The notes: generated by a model not told the origin, from the sequence alone. A stretch of 64,000 nucleotides of DNA from Rhizobium sp. L43 (GCF_002531725.1 NZ_NWSQ01000001.1:434001-498000); one strand, 5' to 3'. Shown: positions 17,532-26,967, numbered from the stretch's first letter. Numbers and translations are program-made.

Positions 17532-17581
17532 TGCGGTCGTATTCCGCATAGACTTATGACAGAATCGCATAATATTGCGGA
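17532..17581. promoter_or_regulatory. Cluster of CCGCA/TGCGG half-sites upstream of the peptide-transport operon
   Basis: TGCGG (17532-17536), CCGCA (17544-17548) and CGCA-N6-TGCGGA (17566-17581) lie within 50 bp, about 85 bp before the permease start. The last matches the 6-base-spaced TCCGCA-N6-TGCGGA element at 15586-15603 beside the first LysR gene. This is good evidence for one LysR protein acting at both promoters. Confidence 0.45.
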
Positions 17582-17662
17582 TATTTCTTCACTCGATCAT
17601 AGTCTGCGGCAACGAAACCGATGGCGCCGGGCACTGTCCGTCGCCCATCGCGGGGAACAAAA

Positions 17663-18607
17663 ATGCTGAAATTCATTCTCAACCGCCTGCTGATGGCATT
17701 GCCGACGATCGTCCTCGTTTCGGTGACCGTCTTCACGCTGATCCGCTTCATACCCGGCGATCCGGCGGCATTGATGCTGGGTGATATGGCTGAGCCGGGT
17801 CAGATCGCGGCGATGCGCTCGGAACTCGGGCTGGACAAATCGCTGCCGGAGCAGTTCCTGATCTGGACCGCCAATGTCGTGCAGGGTGATTTCGGCCGCT
17901 CGATCGTCAACGGCGAGGCGGTGCTGCCGCTCGTCGCATCGCGTTTTCTGGTCAGCGCCGAAATCGTCGTCGTCGCCGTCCTGCTGGCGAGCCTCATCGC
18001 CGTGCCGGCCGGTGTCATCGCCGCCTGGCGGCAGAACAGTCTGACGGATCTGGCGCTGGTCGGCACGGCGACGATCCTGCTGTCGGTCCCGACATTCTGG
18101 CTCGGACTGCTGCTTCTGCTTTTCGTCGGCTTGAAACTCGGCTGGTTACCGGTCCTCGGCTATGTCTCGATCGGCAGCAACATTACCGGCGGCCTGGTCT
18201 ACCTCGTGCTGCCGATCATGACCCTGGTCATTCATGAGATGGGTGTGCTGATCCGCATGGCGCGCGCCTCGACGCTGGAAGTGCTGCGTCTCGACTATAT
18301 CACCCACGCCCGGGCCAAGGGGCTTTCCGAAAGCGCCGTCCTTTGGCGGCACGCCTTCAAGAACGCCTTCGGCCCGACCTGGACGGTCATCGGCCTGATC
18401 CTCGGCAATCTGCTCGGCGGCATCGCCGTCATCGAGACGGTCTTCACCATTCCGGGGCTCGGGCGGTTGATGGTCGACAGCATTTTTGCCCGCGATTACC
18501 CCGTGATCCAGGGGTGTCTGCTGTTCGTCTCGCTTTCCTATGTGCTGGTCAATTTGGTCGTCGACCTGCTCTATCCCTTGTTCGATCCGCGGGTGGTCGC
18601 CGAATGA
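17663..18607 (+). CDS. Peptide ABC transporter permease, DppB type (314 aa)
   Basis: Inner-membrane subunit of an oligopeptide/nickel-type importer. It has the DppB N-terminus (MLKFILNRLLMALPTIVLVSVTVFTLIRFIPGDPA), about six hydrophobic segments, and the coupling region DYITHARAKGLSESAVLWRHAFKNA. The start ATG 17663 follows GGGGAAC. Its stop overlaps the next start (ATGA), so the permeases are coupled. Upstream gap contains putative LysR sites. Confidence 0.9.
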   Translation: MLKFILNRLLMALPTIVLVSVTVFTLIRFIPGDPAALMLGDMAEPGQIAAMRSELGLDKSLPEQFLIWTANVVQGDFGRSIVNGEAVLPLVASRFLVSAEIVVVAVLLASLIAVPAGVIAAWRQNSLTDLALVGTATILLSVPTFWLGLLLLLFVGLKLGWLPVLGYVSIGSNITGGLVYLVLPIMTLVIHEMGVLIRMARASTLEVLRLDYITHARAKGLSESAVLWRHAFKNAFGPTWTVIGLILGNLLGGIAVIETVFTIPGLGRLMVDSIFARDYPVIQGCLLFVSLSYVLVNLVVDLLYPLFDPRVVAE

Positions 18608-19422
18608 AAAACGTCACCTTCAACGGCTTCATCGGCAGCATTCTGATTGCCGCATTGCTCATCGCCGCTGCGATCGGCCTGTTCTGGACCCCCTATGATC
18701 CGATGAAGCTCGGCTTCACCGCACGGCTGGCGGCGCCAAGCAGCGCCCACTGGCTCGGAACCGACGAATTCGGCCGCGACGTGCTCAGCCGACTGATCGT
18801 CGGCGCCCGGGCGAGCGTTTGGATCGGCACCTTGACGGTCACATTCGCAACGGTCTGCGGTACGCTGATCGGTCTCGTCAGTGGTTATGCCCGCGGTTGG
18901 GTCGATGCCGTCATCATGGCCGTCAACAATGCGCTTCTTGCCTTTCCCGGCATCCTTCTGGCGCTTGGATTGCTCGCCGTCTTCGGTGCCAATCAATATG
19001 GCATCATCTTCGCGCTGGGCATTGCCTATTCGCCATCCATGGCCCGCGTTGTCCGGGGCGCCGTGCTGTCGCTGCGCGAGCGGGAATTCATCGAAGCTTC
19101 CAAGGTGATGGGCAATGGCGAGCTCTATACCATGTTCCGCCATATCCTCCCCAATTGCGTCGCCCCGATCACCGTGCTGGCGACCTCGATGTTCGGCTGG
19201 GCGATCCTTTCGGAAAGCGCGCTCAGCTTTCTCGGCCTCGGCGTTCCGCCACCGGCGCCGACCTGGGGCAACATGCTGGCTGCCGGCCGACCATTCATCG
19301 AGCAGGCGGTCTGGCTGGGTCTGTTCCCGGGCCTGGCGATCGCCCTGACGCTCCTCGGCATCAATCTTCTGGGCGACGCTCTTCGGGACAAGCTTGATCC
19401 GCGGATGAGGGGGCTGAAATGA
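18604..19422 (+). CDS. Peptide ABC transporter permease, DppC type (272 aa)
   Basis: Second permease subunit. It shows the DppC hallmark HWLGTDEFGRDVLSRLIVGAR and the coupling loop EFIEASKVMGNGELYTMFRHILPN. ATG 18604 overlaps the dppB-like stop by four bases, and its own stop overlaps the start of the ATPase gene in the same way. Standard family length. Confidence 0.9.
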   Translation: MKNVTFNGFIGSILIAALLIAAAIGLFWTPYDPMKLGFTARLAAPSSAHWLGTDEFGRDVLSRLIVGARASVWIGTLTVTFATVCGTLIGLVSGYARGWVDAVIMAVNNALLAFPGILLALGLLAVFGANQYGIIFALGIAYSPSMARVVRGAVLSLREREFIEASKVMGNGELYTMFRHILPNCVAPITVLATSMFGWAILSESALSFLGLGVPPPAPTWGNMLAAGRPFIEQAVWLGLFPGLAIALTLLGINLLGDALRDKLDPRMRGLK

Positions 19423-21047
19423 CCAATAGAACGCTTTTGAATGTCCGCAACCTGTCGCTTCAGGTCACAGGGACCGGTGTCCAGGTCGTCAAGGACGTCA
19501 ACTTTGACATCGCGCCAGGCGAGATCTTCGGCATCGTCGGAGAAAGCGGATCGGGCAAGACGCTGGCAACACGCGCCCTGATCTCGCTGCTGCCGGCACC
19601 CATCAAGGTGATCGGCGGCTCCGTTGCCTACAAGGGACGCGACGTGCTTTCCATGAACGGCGCGCAATTGCGCCAATTGCGTGGTGCGGAAATCGGTGTC
19701 GTCTTCCAGGAGCCGATGACCTCGCTCAATCCCTCGATGACCGTCGGCCGCCAACTCGAAGAAGGGTTGCAGCTGCATACGAAACTCTCGCAGGAGGAAC
19801 GGCGCAGCCGGATCCTCGATATGCTGAACCGGGTCGGGATCCGCGATCCCGCCGGGGCGCTCACGTCCTATCCGCATGAATTCTCGGGCGGCATGCGCCA
19901 GCGCATCATGCTGGCATCGGTGATGCTGCTGAAACCGGCGCTCTTGATCGCCGACGAGCCGACGACAGCGCTCGATGCCGTGATCCAGCGCGATGTCATG
20001 GAATTGATGGTGGAACTGACGCAGGCGGAAGGCACCGCCGTGCTGCTGATCAGTCACGATCTGCCGATGGTTGCCCGCTACACCAACCGCATCGTCGTCA
20101 TGGAAAAGGGCGTGATCGTCGAAGAAGGACGCACCGCCGATCTGCTCGACGCACCGCAGCGTGCCTACACGAAGAAACTGCTTTCCTCTCTGCCGTTCCG
20201 TGGGCAAACGCGAACGATCGACAAGACCAAGGCGCCGATGGTCTCGGCGCGGGATATCGTCGTCGACTATGCGGGCCGGCGGTCGCTGATGAAGAAGGCA
20301 ACGCCGAAAAGGGCGCTGCATGGCGTCAGCATCGATATCCACGAGGGCGAAGTCGTGGCATTGGTCGGCGGTTCGGGTTCCGGCAAGACCACGCTCGGCC
20401 GCGCCATTGCCGGACTGGTCCAGGAGAGCGAAGGCGATATCCGGTTCAAGGGACGCAGCCGCGACGACGACTGGATGGATTATCGGCTGAATTGCCAGAT
20501 GGTGTTTCAGGATCCTTATTCCTCGCTCGATCCGCGCATGACCATCCTCGCGCTCGTGGAAGAAGCGCTGCGGCTCGTTCCCGATCTCGACGCCATGGCA
20601 AAGCGCAAGCGCGCCCTGGAGACGCTGGAGGAAGTCGGCCTTGGGTCCGACTATGCCGGGCGCTACCCGCATGAGCTTTCGGGCGGCCAGCGTCAGCGCG
20701 TGGCGATTGCCCGGGCCATTGCGCGCCGGCCGAAATTCCTGATCGCCGACGAACCGGTATCGGCCCTCGACGTGACAGTCCGGGCGCAGGTGCTCGAACT
20801 CCTGTCCGATCTACAAAAACGCTACGGCTTTTCCTGCCTGTTCATCAGCCACGATCTCGGCGTGGTCGAACAGGTGGCCGATCGCGTCGTCGTCATGCAG
20901 GACGGCCGGATCATCGAGGAGGGCGACCGCGATACGGTTTTCGACAGCCCGAAGGAAGCCTATACGCAAAGGCTTCTCTCGGCCATCCCCGCTCTGGACC
21001 ACAATGCTCAGGGCGGCGTGATCCTCAAATGGCGCCTGGAGAACTGA
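19419..21047 (+). CDS. Peptide ABC transporter ATPase with two nucleotide-binding domains (DppD-DppF type, 542 aa)
   Basis: One polypeptide carries both ATPase domains. The first has Walker A GESGSGKT, signature FSGGMRQRIM and Walker B LLIADEPTTALD; the second has [22 protein letters not shown] and FLIADEPVSALD. Between and after them lie the short Dpp/Opp C-terminal segments (AYTKKLLSSLP, AYTQRLLSAIP). Fused DppDF proteins are common in rhizobia. Starts with an ATGA overlap on the preceding permease. Confidence 0.9.
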   Translation: MTNRTLLNVRNLSLQVTGTGVQVVKDVNFDIAPGEIFGIVGESGSGKTLATRALISLLPAPIKVIGGSVAYKGRDVLSMNGAQLRQLRGAEIGVVFQEPMTSLNPSMTVGRQLEEGLQLHTKLSQEERRSRILDMLNRVGIRDPAGALTSYPHEFSGGMRQRIMLASVMLLKPALLIADEPTTALDAVIQRDVMELMVELTQAEGTAVLLISHDLPMVARYTNRIVVMEKGVIVEEGRTADLLDAPQRAYTKKLLSSLPFRGQTRTIDKTKAPMVSARDIVVDYAGRRSLMKKATPKRALHGVSIDIHEGEVVALVGGSGSGKTTLGRAIAGLVQESEGDIRFKGRSRDDDWMDYRLNCQMVFQDPYSSLDPRMTILALVEEALRLVPDLDAMAKRKRALETLEEVGLGSDYAGRYPHELSGGQRQRVAIARAIARRPKFLIADEPVSALDVTVRAQVLELLSDLQKRYGFSCLFISHDLGVVEQVADRVVVMQDGRIIEEGDRDTVFDSPKEAYTQRLLSAIPALDHNAQGGVILKWRLEN

Positions 21048-21048
21048 C

Positions 21049-21912
21049 ATGACGACGATGATTGAATCCGCAAAGCTCGCGGAGCGATTGAACGCGATCT
21101 GCGATGCCCAGCCTTTCGTGACGCGCTTCATGGTGCGCGCGCTTGGCAGCGGTGAAACGATCGGCAGAGGCGCGGACGAGGAAACCCCCTCCGCCAGCAC
21201 CCGAAAGACCTCGATCATGATGGCAGCCCTGAAGGCCGCGCATGAAGGCCGCCTGGATCTGGACGAGCGGATCACCTACGAAAAGCGTTTCGCCGAGGAA
21301 GTGGCGAGCGGGATGTTCCGCTATCTCAGCCCCGGTATCGTCATATCGCTGCGCGACGCCATCACCGGCATGATGGTGCTGAGCGACAATGTCTGCACCA
21401 AGATGGTCTTCGAAAGGCTGACGCTCGAAGAGGTCGACGGCTATTGCAAGTCGATCGGCATGTCTGGCACCAACCACCGCTTCCTCATCCCTCCCTTGGC
21501 GCTGTCGCCCGATCATTCCTTGAAGGCCGTCACCACGACGACGGCGCGGGATCAGGTCTATCTGCTGCAGACCATCCTCGATGCGCAGGATTCGCGGGAA
21601 GCCGCGGACCGGCTCGGCTGCTCGCAGGCGCTGTGCGCTTACGCGCTTCAAACCTTGAAGAACCAGATCCTGCGTTATGCCATTCCTTCCCGGCTGCCGT
21701 TCGGTGTGCTCGTCGCCCACAAGGGCGGCACGGGAAAGCGCGGCCGCATGAATGCCGGTATCGTCTATCGCGACGGCTCCCCCTTCTACATCATCGCCGC
21801 CTATACCGACGACGTGCCGCAGGAAATGCCGGACGGCACCCCTGGCTACACGGTCGCGCTTGAAACCATCGGCAGGCTTTCACGCGCCTGCTGGGATGAA
21901 CTCCGATCCTAA
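21049..21912 (+). CDS. Serine hydrolase with class A beta-lactamase fold, no signal peptide (287 aa)
   Basis: Class A beta-lactamase-like motifs are present: S50-x-x-K53 (STRK), SDN at 112-114 and KGG at 225-227 (AHKGGTG) in place of KTG. I see no ExxLN omega-loop motif, so true beta-lactamase activity is doubtful. There is no Sec or Tat signal, so it should work in the cytoplasm. It begins one base after the ATPase stop, inside a peptide-import operon, and is followed by the binding protein and an M20 amidohydrolase. An amidase or peptidase acting on the imported compound fits better than antibiotic resistance; this is inference. Confidence 0.75.
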   Translation: MTTMIESAKLAERLNAICDAQPFVTRFMVRALGSGETIGRGADEETPSASTRKTSIMMAALKAAHEGRLDLDERITYEKRFAEEVASGMFRYLSPGIVISLRDAITGMMVLSDNVCTKMVFERLTLEEVDGYCKSIGMSGTNHRFLIPPLALSPDHSLKAVTTTTARDQVYLLQTILDAQDSREAADRLGCSQALCAYALQTLKNQILRYAIPSRLPFGVLVAHKGGTGKRGRMNAGIVYRDGSPFYIIAAYTDDVPQEMPDGTPGYTVALETIGRLSRACWDELRS

Positions 21913-21936
21913 CAATCCATAAAAGAGGGTAGAACA

Positions 21937-23481
21937 ATGCATAAGCTTCTTCTTGCTGGGACCATGTTGATGGCGATGACCGGCGCAGTCGACGCCCGCG
22001 ACATCGTCGTGGCGCAAAGTTCCGATCTGCGTAGCGCCAATCCAGGTGTCAATCGCGACGGCAATACCGATGGCGTCATCCTGCATATCGTCGAAGGGCT
22101 CGTCGGCTATGCCAACAACGGCGAGGTCAAGCCGCTGCTGGCAAAGAGCTTCGAAGTCTCGGCGGATGGGCTGACCTACAGCTTCAAACTGCGTGACGAC
22201 GTCAAATTTCACAACGGCCAGAAATTGACCGCCGATGACGTCGTGTGGAACTGGAACCGCTATCTCAAGCCCGAAACGAAATGGACCTGCCTTCCTGATT
22301 TCGACGGTAGCGGCAGCGTGCATGTTACCGGGCTCAAGGCAGTCGATGCTTCGACCGTCACCATCACGCTGGAAAAGCCATCCGCGGTATTCCTTGGCCT
22401 GATGTCGCGCCCCGAATGCGGTTACACCGGGATGATTTCGCCGGAATCGGTCGGCGCGGATGGCAGCTTCATCAAGCCGATCGGCACCGGTCCCTTCAAA
22501 TGGGATGAATGGAAGAAGGGCGAGTATATTCATCTCGCCAAGTTCGACGATTATGTCTCGCCCCAGAACGACGGCAAGCCCGACGGCATGGTCGGCTCCA
22601 AACGCCCTCTCGTCGATGGCATCAAGTTCATGGTCATTCCCGATGCTTCGACCGTAAAGGCCGGCCTTCAGTCCGGCGTGCTCGATACCGCGGAGATTTC
22701 GCCGGAACTCATTCCCGAATTCAAGACGAGCGACACGATGCAGCTGATCGTGGCTCGCAACAACGGCAAAAACCTCTTCTACATCCAGACGCGCGACAAG
22801 GTTCTGAGCAATCCTGGGGTGCGCCGCGCCATGGCGATGGCACTCGATCTCGACCAGCTCGTCGAGGCCGCCTCCAATGGCACCGGCGCAGCCAACGGTT
22901 CGATGGTTTCGGAAGACTCGCTCTATTTCGACGATGTCCAGAAGGAGCGTCTGCCCTACGACATCGAGGCCGCGAAGAAAGAGCTTGCGACGGCCGGCTA
23001 CAAGGGCGAGCCGATTACCATCATCGCCAACAAGCGCAGCAACGTGCCAAGCTTCCCGGCCGCGGTGATGGCGCAGGCCATGATGCAGCAGGCAGGTCTC
23101 AATGTGCAGATCGAGGTGCTCGACTATGCGACGCAGGTCGATCGCCGCCGGTCCGGCAACTACCAGATCATCTCGCAATCGGTCGCGCCGCGGCTCGATC
23201 CGGCGCTGATGTACGGCTTCTATGTCGGGAGCAAGGACAAGAATGCGTCTTTGATGTGGGATGACCCGAAGGCCGTCGAGTTGATGAAGGCCGCCTATGC
23301 GGAGGCCGACCAGACGAAGCGTCAGGCGATCTTCGACGAGTTTCACACGCTGATGCTCAAGGAAATGCCGGGCATCTTCCTCTATGACATGGTCGATGTC
23401 TGGGGCGCGACCAAGAAGCTGAAGGGCCAGCCCGTCTGGCAATCGAATGCCCGTCTTTGGGAAGTTTCGCTCGACAATTGA
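21937..23481 (+). CDS. Peptide-type ABC substrate-binding protein, family 5 (514 aa)
   Basis: Periplasmic receptor of the Dpp-like importer. The signal peptide is residues 1 to about 21 (MHKLLLAGTMLMAMTGAVDA). The mature protein shows SBP_bac_5 features: LAKSFEVSADGLTYSFKLRDDVKFHNGQ, LTADDVVWNWNRY and IGTGPFKWDEW. Length is typical. It lies 24 bp after the hydrolase gene with AGAGGGTAG as SD. Placement after the permease/ATPase genes is less usual than first position. Confidence 0.9.
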   Translation: MHKLLLAGTMLMAMTGAVDARDIVVAQSSDLRSANPGVNRDGNTDGVILHIVEGLVGYANNGEVKPLLAKSFEVSADGLTYSFKLRDDVKFHNGQKLTADDVVWNWNRYLKPETKWTCLPDFDGSGSVHVTGLKAVDASTVTITLEKPSAVFLGLMSRPECGYTGMISPESVGADGSFIKPIGTGPFKWDEWKKGEYIHLAKFDDYVSPQNDGKPDGMVGSKRPLVDGIKFMVIPDASTVKAGLQSGVLDTAEISPELIPEFKTSDTMQLIVARNNGKNLFYIQTRDKVLSNPGVRRAMAMALDLDQLVEAASNGTGAANGSMVSEDSLYFDDVQKERLPYDIEAAKKELATAGYKGEPITIIANKRSNVPSFPAAVMAQAMMQQAGLNVQIEVLDYATQVDRRRSGNYQIISQSVAPRLDPALMYGFYVGSKDKNASLMWDDPKAVELMKAAYAEADQTKRQAIFDEFHTLMLKEMPGIFLYDMVDVWGATKKLKGQPVWQSNARLWEVSLDN

Positions 23482-23614
23482 GCCTGAACTGCCGCGCCCG
23501 GTGGGTCGGGCGCCGCCATCCCGCTTCGAAAGTCAACGGGACATCCGGCAGGCAGACCTGCCGGGTCCGGTGCAACGCGTCCCTGTGGCGGCAGGGCAGA
23601 CAGCGAGGAATATC

Positions 23615-25063
23615 ATGAATCTTAACGCGATCAGCTCCATTGCCGCGACGGTCGAAAAGATGAAGCCGGATTATATCGCTCTCAGCGACAGTATCTGGGA
23701 CTTCGCGGAGTTGAAATTCGAGGAGCGGCGCTCGTCGCAGTTGCTGGCAAGGACACTCGAGGAAAACGGCTTTGCCGTGCGCCGCGGCGTCGCAGGCATG
23801 GAAACGGCCTTCATCGGCGAATCCGGCAGCGGCAAGCCGGTGATTGCTTTCCTCGGCGAATTCGATGCCCTGGCCGGGATGAGCCAGACCGCCGACCTGG
23901 CCGAGCCTTGTCCCGAAGCGGCGGGAGCAACCGGTCACGGCTGCGGGCACAATCTGCTTGGCGTCGGATCGCTGATGGCGGCGGTTGCGCTTGCCCGTCA
24001 CCTCAAGGAGAACAACCTGCCCGGGACGGTGCGCTATTACGGCTGCCCGGGAGAGGAGGGCGGTTCCGGCAAAACCTTCATGGTTCGTGCCGGCGCATTC
24101 GATGATGTCGATGCCGCCCTGACCTGGCATCCGGCTCCGTTCAACGGGGTTCGCTCGACGAACAATCTTGCCGTTCTCGAATATTACTATCGCTTCACGG
24201 GTGTCGCGGCCCATGCCGCCAACAGCGCCCATCTCGGCCGTTCGGCGCTCGATGCCGTGGAACTGATGAATGTCGGCGTCAATTTCCTGCGGGAACACAT
24301 GCCGCAGGATTGTCGCGTTCACTACGCGATCACCGATACCGGCGGCAGGGCCGCCAATGTCGTGCAGGCAAGCGCCGAGGTTCTCTATCTGATCAGGGCG
24401 CCCGACATGCCGCAGGCGCTTGCGCTTGCCGGGCGCGTCGAGAAAGTGGCACGCGGTGCGGCGATGATGACCGAAACCGAGGTCGAGATCGTGTTCGACA
24501 CCGCCTCGACCAACCTTCTTCCCAACATTACCCTCGAAACGGCGATGCACGAGAACATGGTCGCGCTCGGGCCGATCGCCTTCGACGAGGCCGACATCGT
24601 CTTCGCCAGGCAGATCCAGGCTACCTTCACTGAGGAAGCCATCGCGAGCAGCATCCGCCTCTATCAGATCAAGGGCGATGTGTTCTCCAATGCCAAGGTC
24701 GATGGCTCGACGCCCCTGCACACCGGTCTGCGGGATTTCGAAGGACAATCGCATTTCCGGGCCGGATCGACCGACGTCGGCGACGTCAGCTGGGTGACGC
24801 CGACCGCGCAATGCTGGGCGCCGGCCTGGGCGATCGGCACCAATCCCCATACCTGGCAGGTGGTCGCGCAGGGAAAAAGCCCGGCCGCGCACAAAGCCAT
24901 GGCGCACGCGGCCAAGACGCTTGCGTCAACCGGTCTCGCATTGATGTCGTCATCCGACCTCCTGGCGGCCGTGACGGCCGAGTGGCAGGAAAAGATCAGC
25001 GGCAAAGCCTATCTGTGCCCGATCCCCGACAATGTGATGCCCGCGGGGGTTCACAGCCGATAG
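23615..25063 (+). CDS. M20-family amidohydrolase, AbgB-like (482 aa)
   Basis: Zinc-dependent M20 aminoacylase/carboxypeptidase family. The metal-binding motif GHGCGHN is at residues 107-113, and the catalytic/metal glutamates are in CPGEEGG. The insert after about residue 190 is the dimerisation domain (GVAAHAANSAHLGRSALDA). The sequence resembles AbgB, a subunit of p-aminobenzoyl-glutamate hydrolase; no AbgA partner is present. The start ATG 23615 (MNLNAISS) has CGAGGAA just upstream; an open frame extends upstream without similarity. Last gene of the peptide-import unit, likely cleaving an N-acyl or amide bond of the imported molecule. Confidence 0.85.
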   Translation: MNLNAISSIAATVEKMKPDYIALSDSIWDFAELKFEERRSSQLLARTLEENGFAVRRGVAGMETAFIGESGSGKPVIAFLGEFDALAGMSQTADLAEPCPEAAGATGHGCGHNLLGVGSLMAAVALARHLKENNLPGTVRYYGCPGEEGGSGKTFMVRAGAFDDVDAALTWHPAPFNGVRSTNNLAVLEYYYRFTGVAAHAANSAHLGRSALDAVELMNVGVNFLREHMPQDCRVHYAITDTGGRAANVVQASAEVLYLIRAPDMPQALALAGRVEKVARGAAMMTETEVEIVFDTASTNLLPNITLETAMHENMVALGPIAFDEADIVFARQIQATFTEEAIASSIRLYQIKGDVFSNAKVDGSTPLHTGLRDFEGQSHFRAGSTDVGDVSWVTPTAQCWAPAWAIGTNPHTWQVVAQGKSPAAHKAMAHAAKTLASTGLALMSSSDLLAAVTAEWQEKISGKAYLCPIPDNVMPAGVHSR

Positions 25064-25145
25064 CTCGCGTCTTCGTCCACCGGGACAGCGACCTGCATCG
25101 TACCCGCTTGCAGCACCGCATGAAAAAGCACTAAGGATATGGAAG

Positions 25146-25181
25146 TCGAAAGCGCGGAACTGAGGCATTCACCGCTTTCGA
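25146..25181. repeat. Perfect 9-bp inverted repeat (TCGAAAGCG/CGCTTTCGA)
   Basis: Arms at 25146-25154 and 25173-25181 flank an 18-base spacer in the 145-bp gap before the AmiC-like gene. There is no U-tract. It may be an operator for the amide cluster or the end of the preceding transcript. Confidence 0.45.
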
Positions 25182-25208
25182 ACCTTCAACACGTCGGAAA
25201 AGGCAAAG

Positions 25209-26342
25209 ATGACAAGCTCCGAATGGCGGGTGGGAGTGCTGTTTTCCAGAAGCGGAATTAGCGAAATTACGGAAACCGAGCACTTTCTTGGCACCGCACT
25301 TGCGATCGAGGAAGTCAATGCGGCGGGGGGCGTGCTCGGCAAGCCCATCGTTCCGATCGCCTATGATCCGGGCGGGGATCAAACCGCCTATCGCAATCTG
25401 GCCCGGCGCCTGCTGGCCGATGACGACGTCAACATCATCTTCGGTGCGTCGATGTCGGCCAGCCGAAAGGCGGTGCTGCCGATCGTCGAACGGCACAACG
25501 GATTGCTGTTTTATCCGTCGATGTATGAAGGTTTCGAATATTCGGAGAATGTCGTCTATACCGGCGCCACCCTCAATCAGAACACCTTCGCGCTCGCGGA
25601 ATATCTTCTGCGCCACCATGGACGCCGGATCTTCTTCGTCGGCGCGGATTATATTTATCCGCGCGAATCCAATCGGGTCATGCGGGATGTGGTAGAGGCA
25701 AAGGGCGGTGAAGTCGTCAGCGAGCGATATCTTCCTCTTCATGCCGACGAACAGATCTTGCGTTCGGTGATTTCCGATATCGTCCGTCTTCAGCCCGATG
25801 CCATCTTCTCGACGATCATCGGCCGGCCGGCGCAGCGTTTTTACCGCATGTATGCCGAGGCCGGGATCGATCGAACGCGGGTTCCGATTGCCAGCCTGAC
25901 CATGGCCGAGAGCGAGATTCGCGAGATCGGAGCCGACGCCTGCACCGGCCATATTCTTTCGGCGACCTATTTCCAGACGGTCGAGAACGAGGCGAACAAG
26001 CGTTTCGTGGGGGCATTCAAGGCCCGTTTCGGCCAGGACTTCACCACAAGCGTCTGGTCGCAGCCGGCCTATGCGCAGGTTCACCTTTTCGCCCGCGCGC
26101 TTGCCCGGGCCGGCTCGCTCGAGACCCATCGCATTTCCGAAGAAATTCTCCTGGAAGATTATCTTGCTCCGGAGGGCCGGATCAATTTCGACGCCGACAC
26201 CCGTCACCTCTGGCTGCATCCCCGCATCGGCGTGGCGCGGGCCGATGGGCTTTTCGACATTGCCTGGCAGGCGCCTGGCCCGATCCGGCCGGACCCCTAC
26301 CTGACGGCGTCGCGGTTCGAAGACGTTTGGCTGGAGGCCTGA
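25209..26342 (+). CDS. amiC: AmiC-like amide sensor, negative regulator of the antiterminator (377 aa)
   Basis: Resembles Pseudomonas AmiC: a periplasmic-binding-protein fold of the Leu/Ile/Val type without signal peptide (MTSSEWRVGVLFSRSGISEITE...HFLGTALAIEEVNAAGG). AmiC sequesters AmiR in the absence of amide. It is immediately followed, one base after its stop, by an AmiR-like gene, then a leader with a terminator, then amidase and transporter genes. That order supports the assignment. The ligand is probably a small amide. Confidence 0.85.
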   Translation: MTSSEWRVGVLFSRSGISEITETEHFLGTALAIEEVNAAGGVLGKPIVPIAYDPGGDQTAYRNLARRLLADDDVNIIFGASMSASRKAVLPIVERHNGLLFYPSMYEGFEYSENVVYTGATLNQNTFALAEYLLRHHGRRIFFVGADYIYPRESNRVMRDVVEAKGGEVVSERYLPLHADEQILRSVISDIVRLQPDAIFSTIIGRPAQRFYRMYAEAGIDRTRVPIASLTMAESEIREIGADACTGHILSATYFQTVENEANKRFVGAFKARFGQDFTTSVWSQPAYAQVHLFARALARAGSLETHRISEEILLEDYLAPEGRINFDADTRHLWLHPRIGVARADGLFDIAWQAPGPIRPDPYLTASRFEDVWLEA

Positions 26343-26343
26343 G

Positions 26344-26967
26344 ATGGCGGGACCAAGCAGGATCGTTCAAGATCTGCGGCGCGCACGCGTTCTGGTTGTC
26401 CATCCACGCGACGAGGACGGCAACGTGCTGATCGCCCACCTCAAACGCCTTGGCTGCGAAGTCCGGGCCACCTGGCCGCTTCCGCCAGCCTTGCCTCCCG
26501 ACATAGACACCGTCTTCCTGCATGTCGAGGATGTGCATGTCGAGCACGCGCTTGAGATCATCGACCTCCAGCAGACCGCGATCATCGCCATCGTGACCTA
26601 TGAGAGCCCGACAGCCCTGCAGGCGATCATCGATCTCAACGCCCACGGCGTTATCAGCAAACCGTTGCGGCCGCTCGGCATCCTGACGCAATTTGCGCTT
26701 GCACGCTATCGGCAGAGCTACGAAAAACGGCTCGCCGGCAAGGTGCAGAAACTTGAGGAAACCTTGAAAAGTCGCCGGCTGGTCGAAAAAGCCGTTTCGG
26801 CGCTGCGGGTCATGAATGGTCTCGACGAGGCGGCGGCCTATAAGCTCTTGCGCGATCAGGCGACGTCAAAGCGCGTTCCGATGGCGGCGATCGCCGAATC
26901 CATCATTGCCGCGCAAGACACCATGAAAAGTCTCGGACTTTCCATCGGCACGAAAACTCAACCTTAA
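26344..26967 (+). CDS. amiR: AmiR-like ANTAR-domain antitermination regulator (207 aa)
   Basis: N-terminal pseudo-receiver domain (RRARVLVVHPRDEDGN, VISKPLRPLGIL) without a clear phosphorylation site, a coiled coil (KVQKLEETLKSRRLVEKA), then the C-terminal ANTAR RNA-binding domain (ALRVMNGLDEAAAYKLLRDQATSKRVPMAAIAESII). AmiR proteins bind twin hairpins in nascent leader RNA and prevent termination. A leader with such hairpins and an intrinsic terminator follows at 27048-27139. Probably co-transcribed and complexed with AmiC. Confidence 0.85.
   Translation: MAGPSRIVQDLRRARVLVVHPRDEDGNVLIAHLKRLGCEVRATWPLPPALPPDIDTVFLHVEDVHVEHALEIIDLQQTAIIAIVTYESPTALQAIIDLNAHGVISKPLRPLGILTQFALARYRQSYEKRLAGKVQKLEETLKSRRLVEKAVSALRVMNGLDEAAAYKLLRDQATSKRVPMAAIAESIIAAQDTMKSLGLSIGTKTQP

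Noticed and set aside
19125..20672. 515-codon minus-strand open frame
   Set aside because: It is antisense to the Dpp ATPase gene, whose motifs are unambiguous; its composition is that of a shadow frame.
21049..21912. Antibiotic-resistance beta-lactamase
   Set aside because: The SxxK, SDN and KGG motifs are present, but no signal peptide and no ExxLN are seen and the context is peptide catabolism; resistance is not supported.
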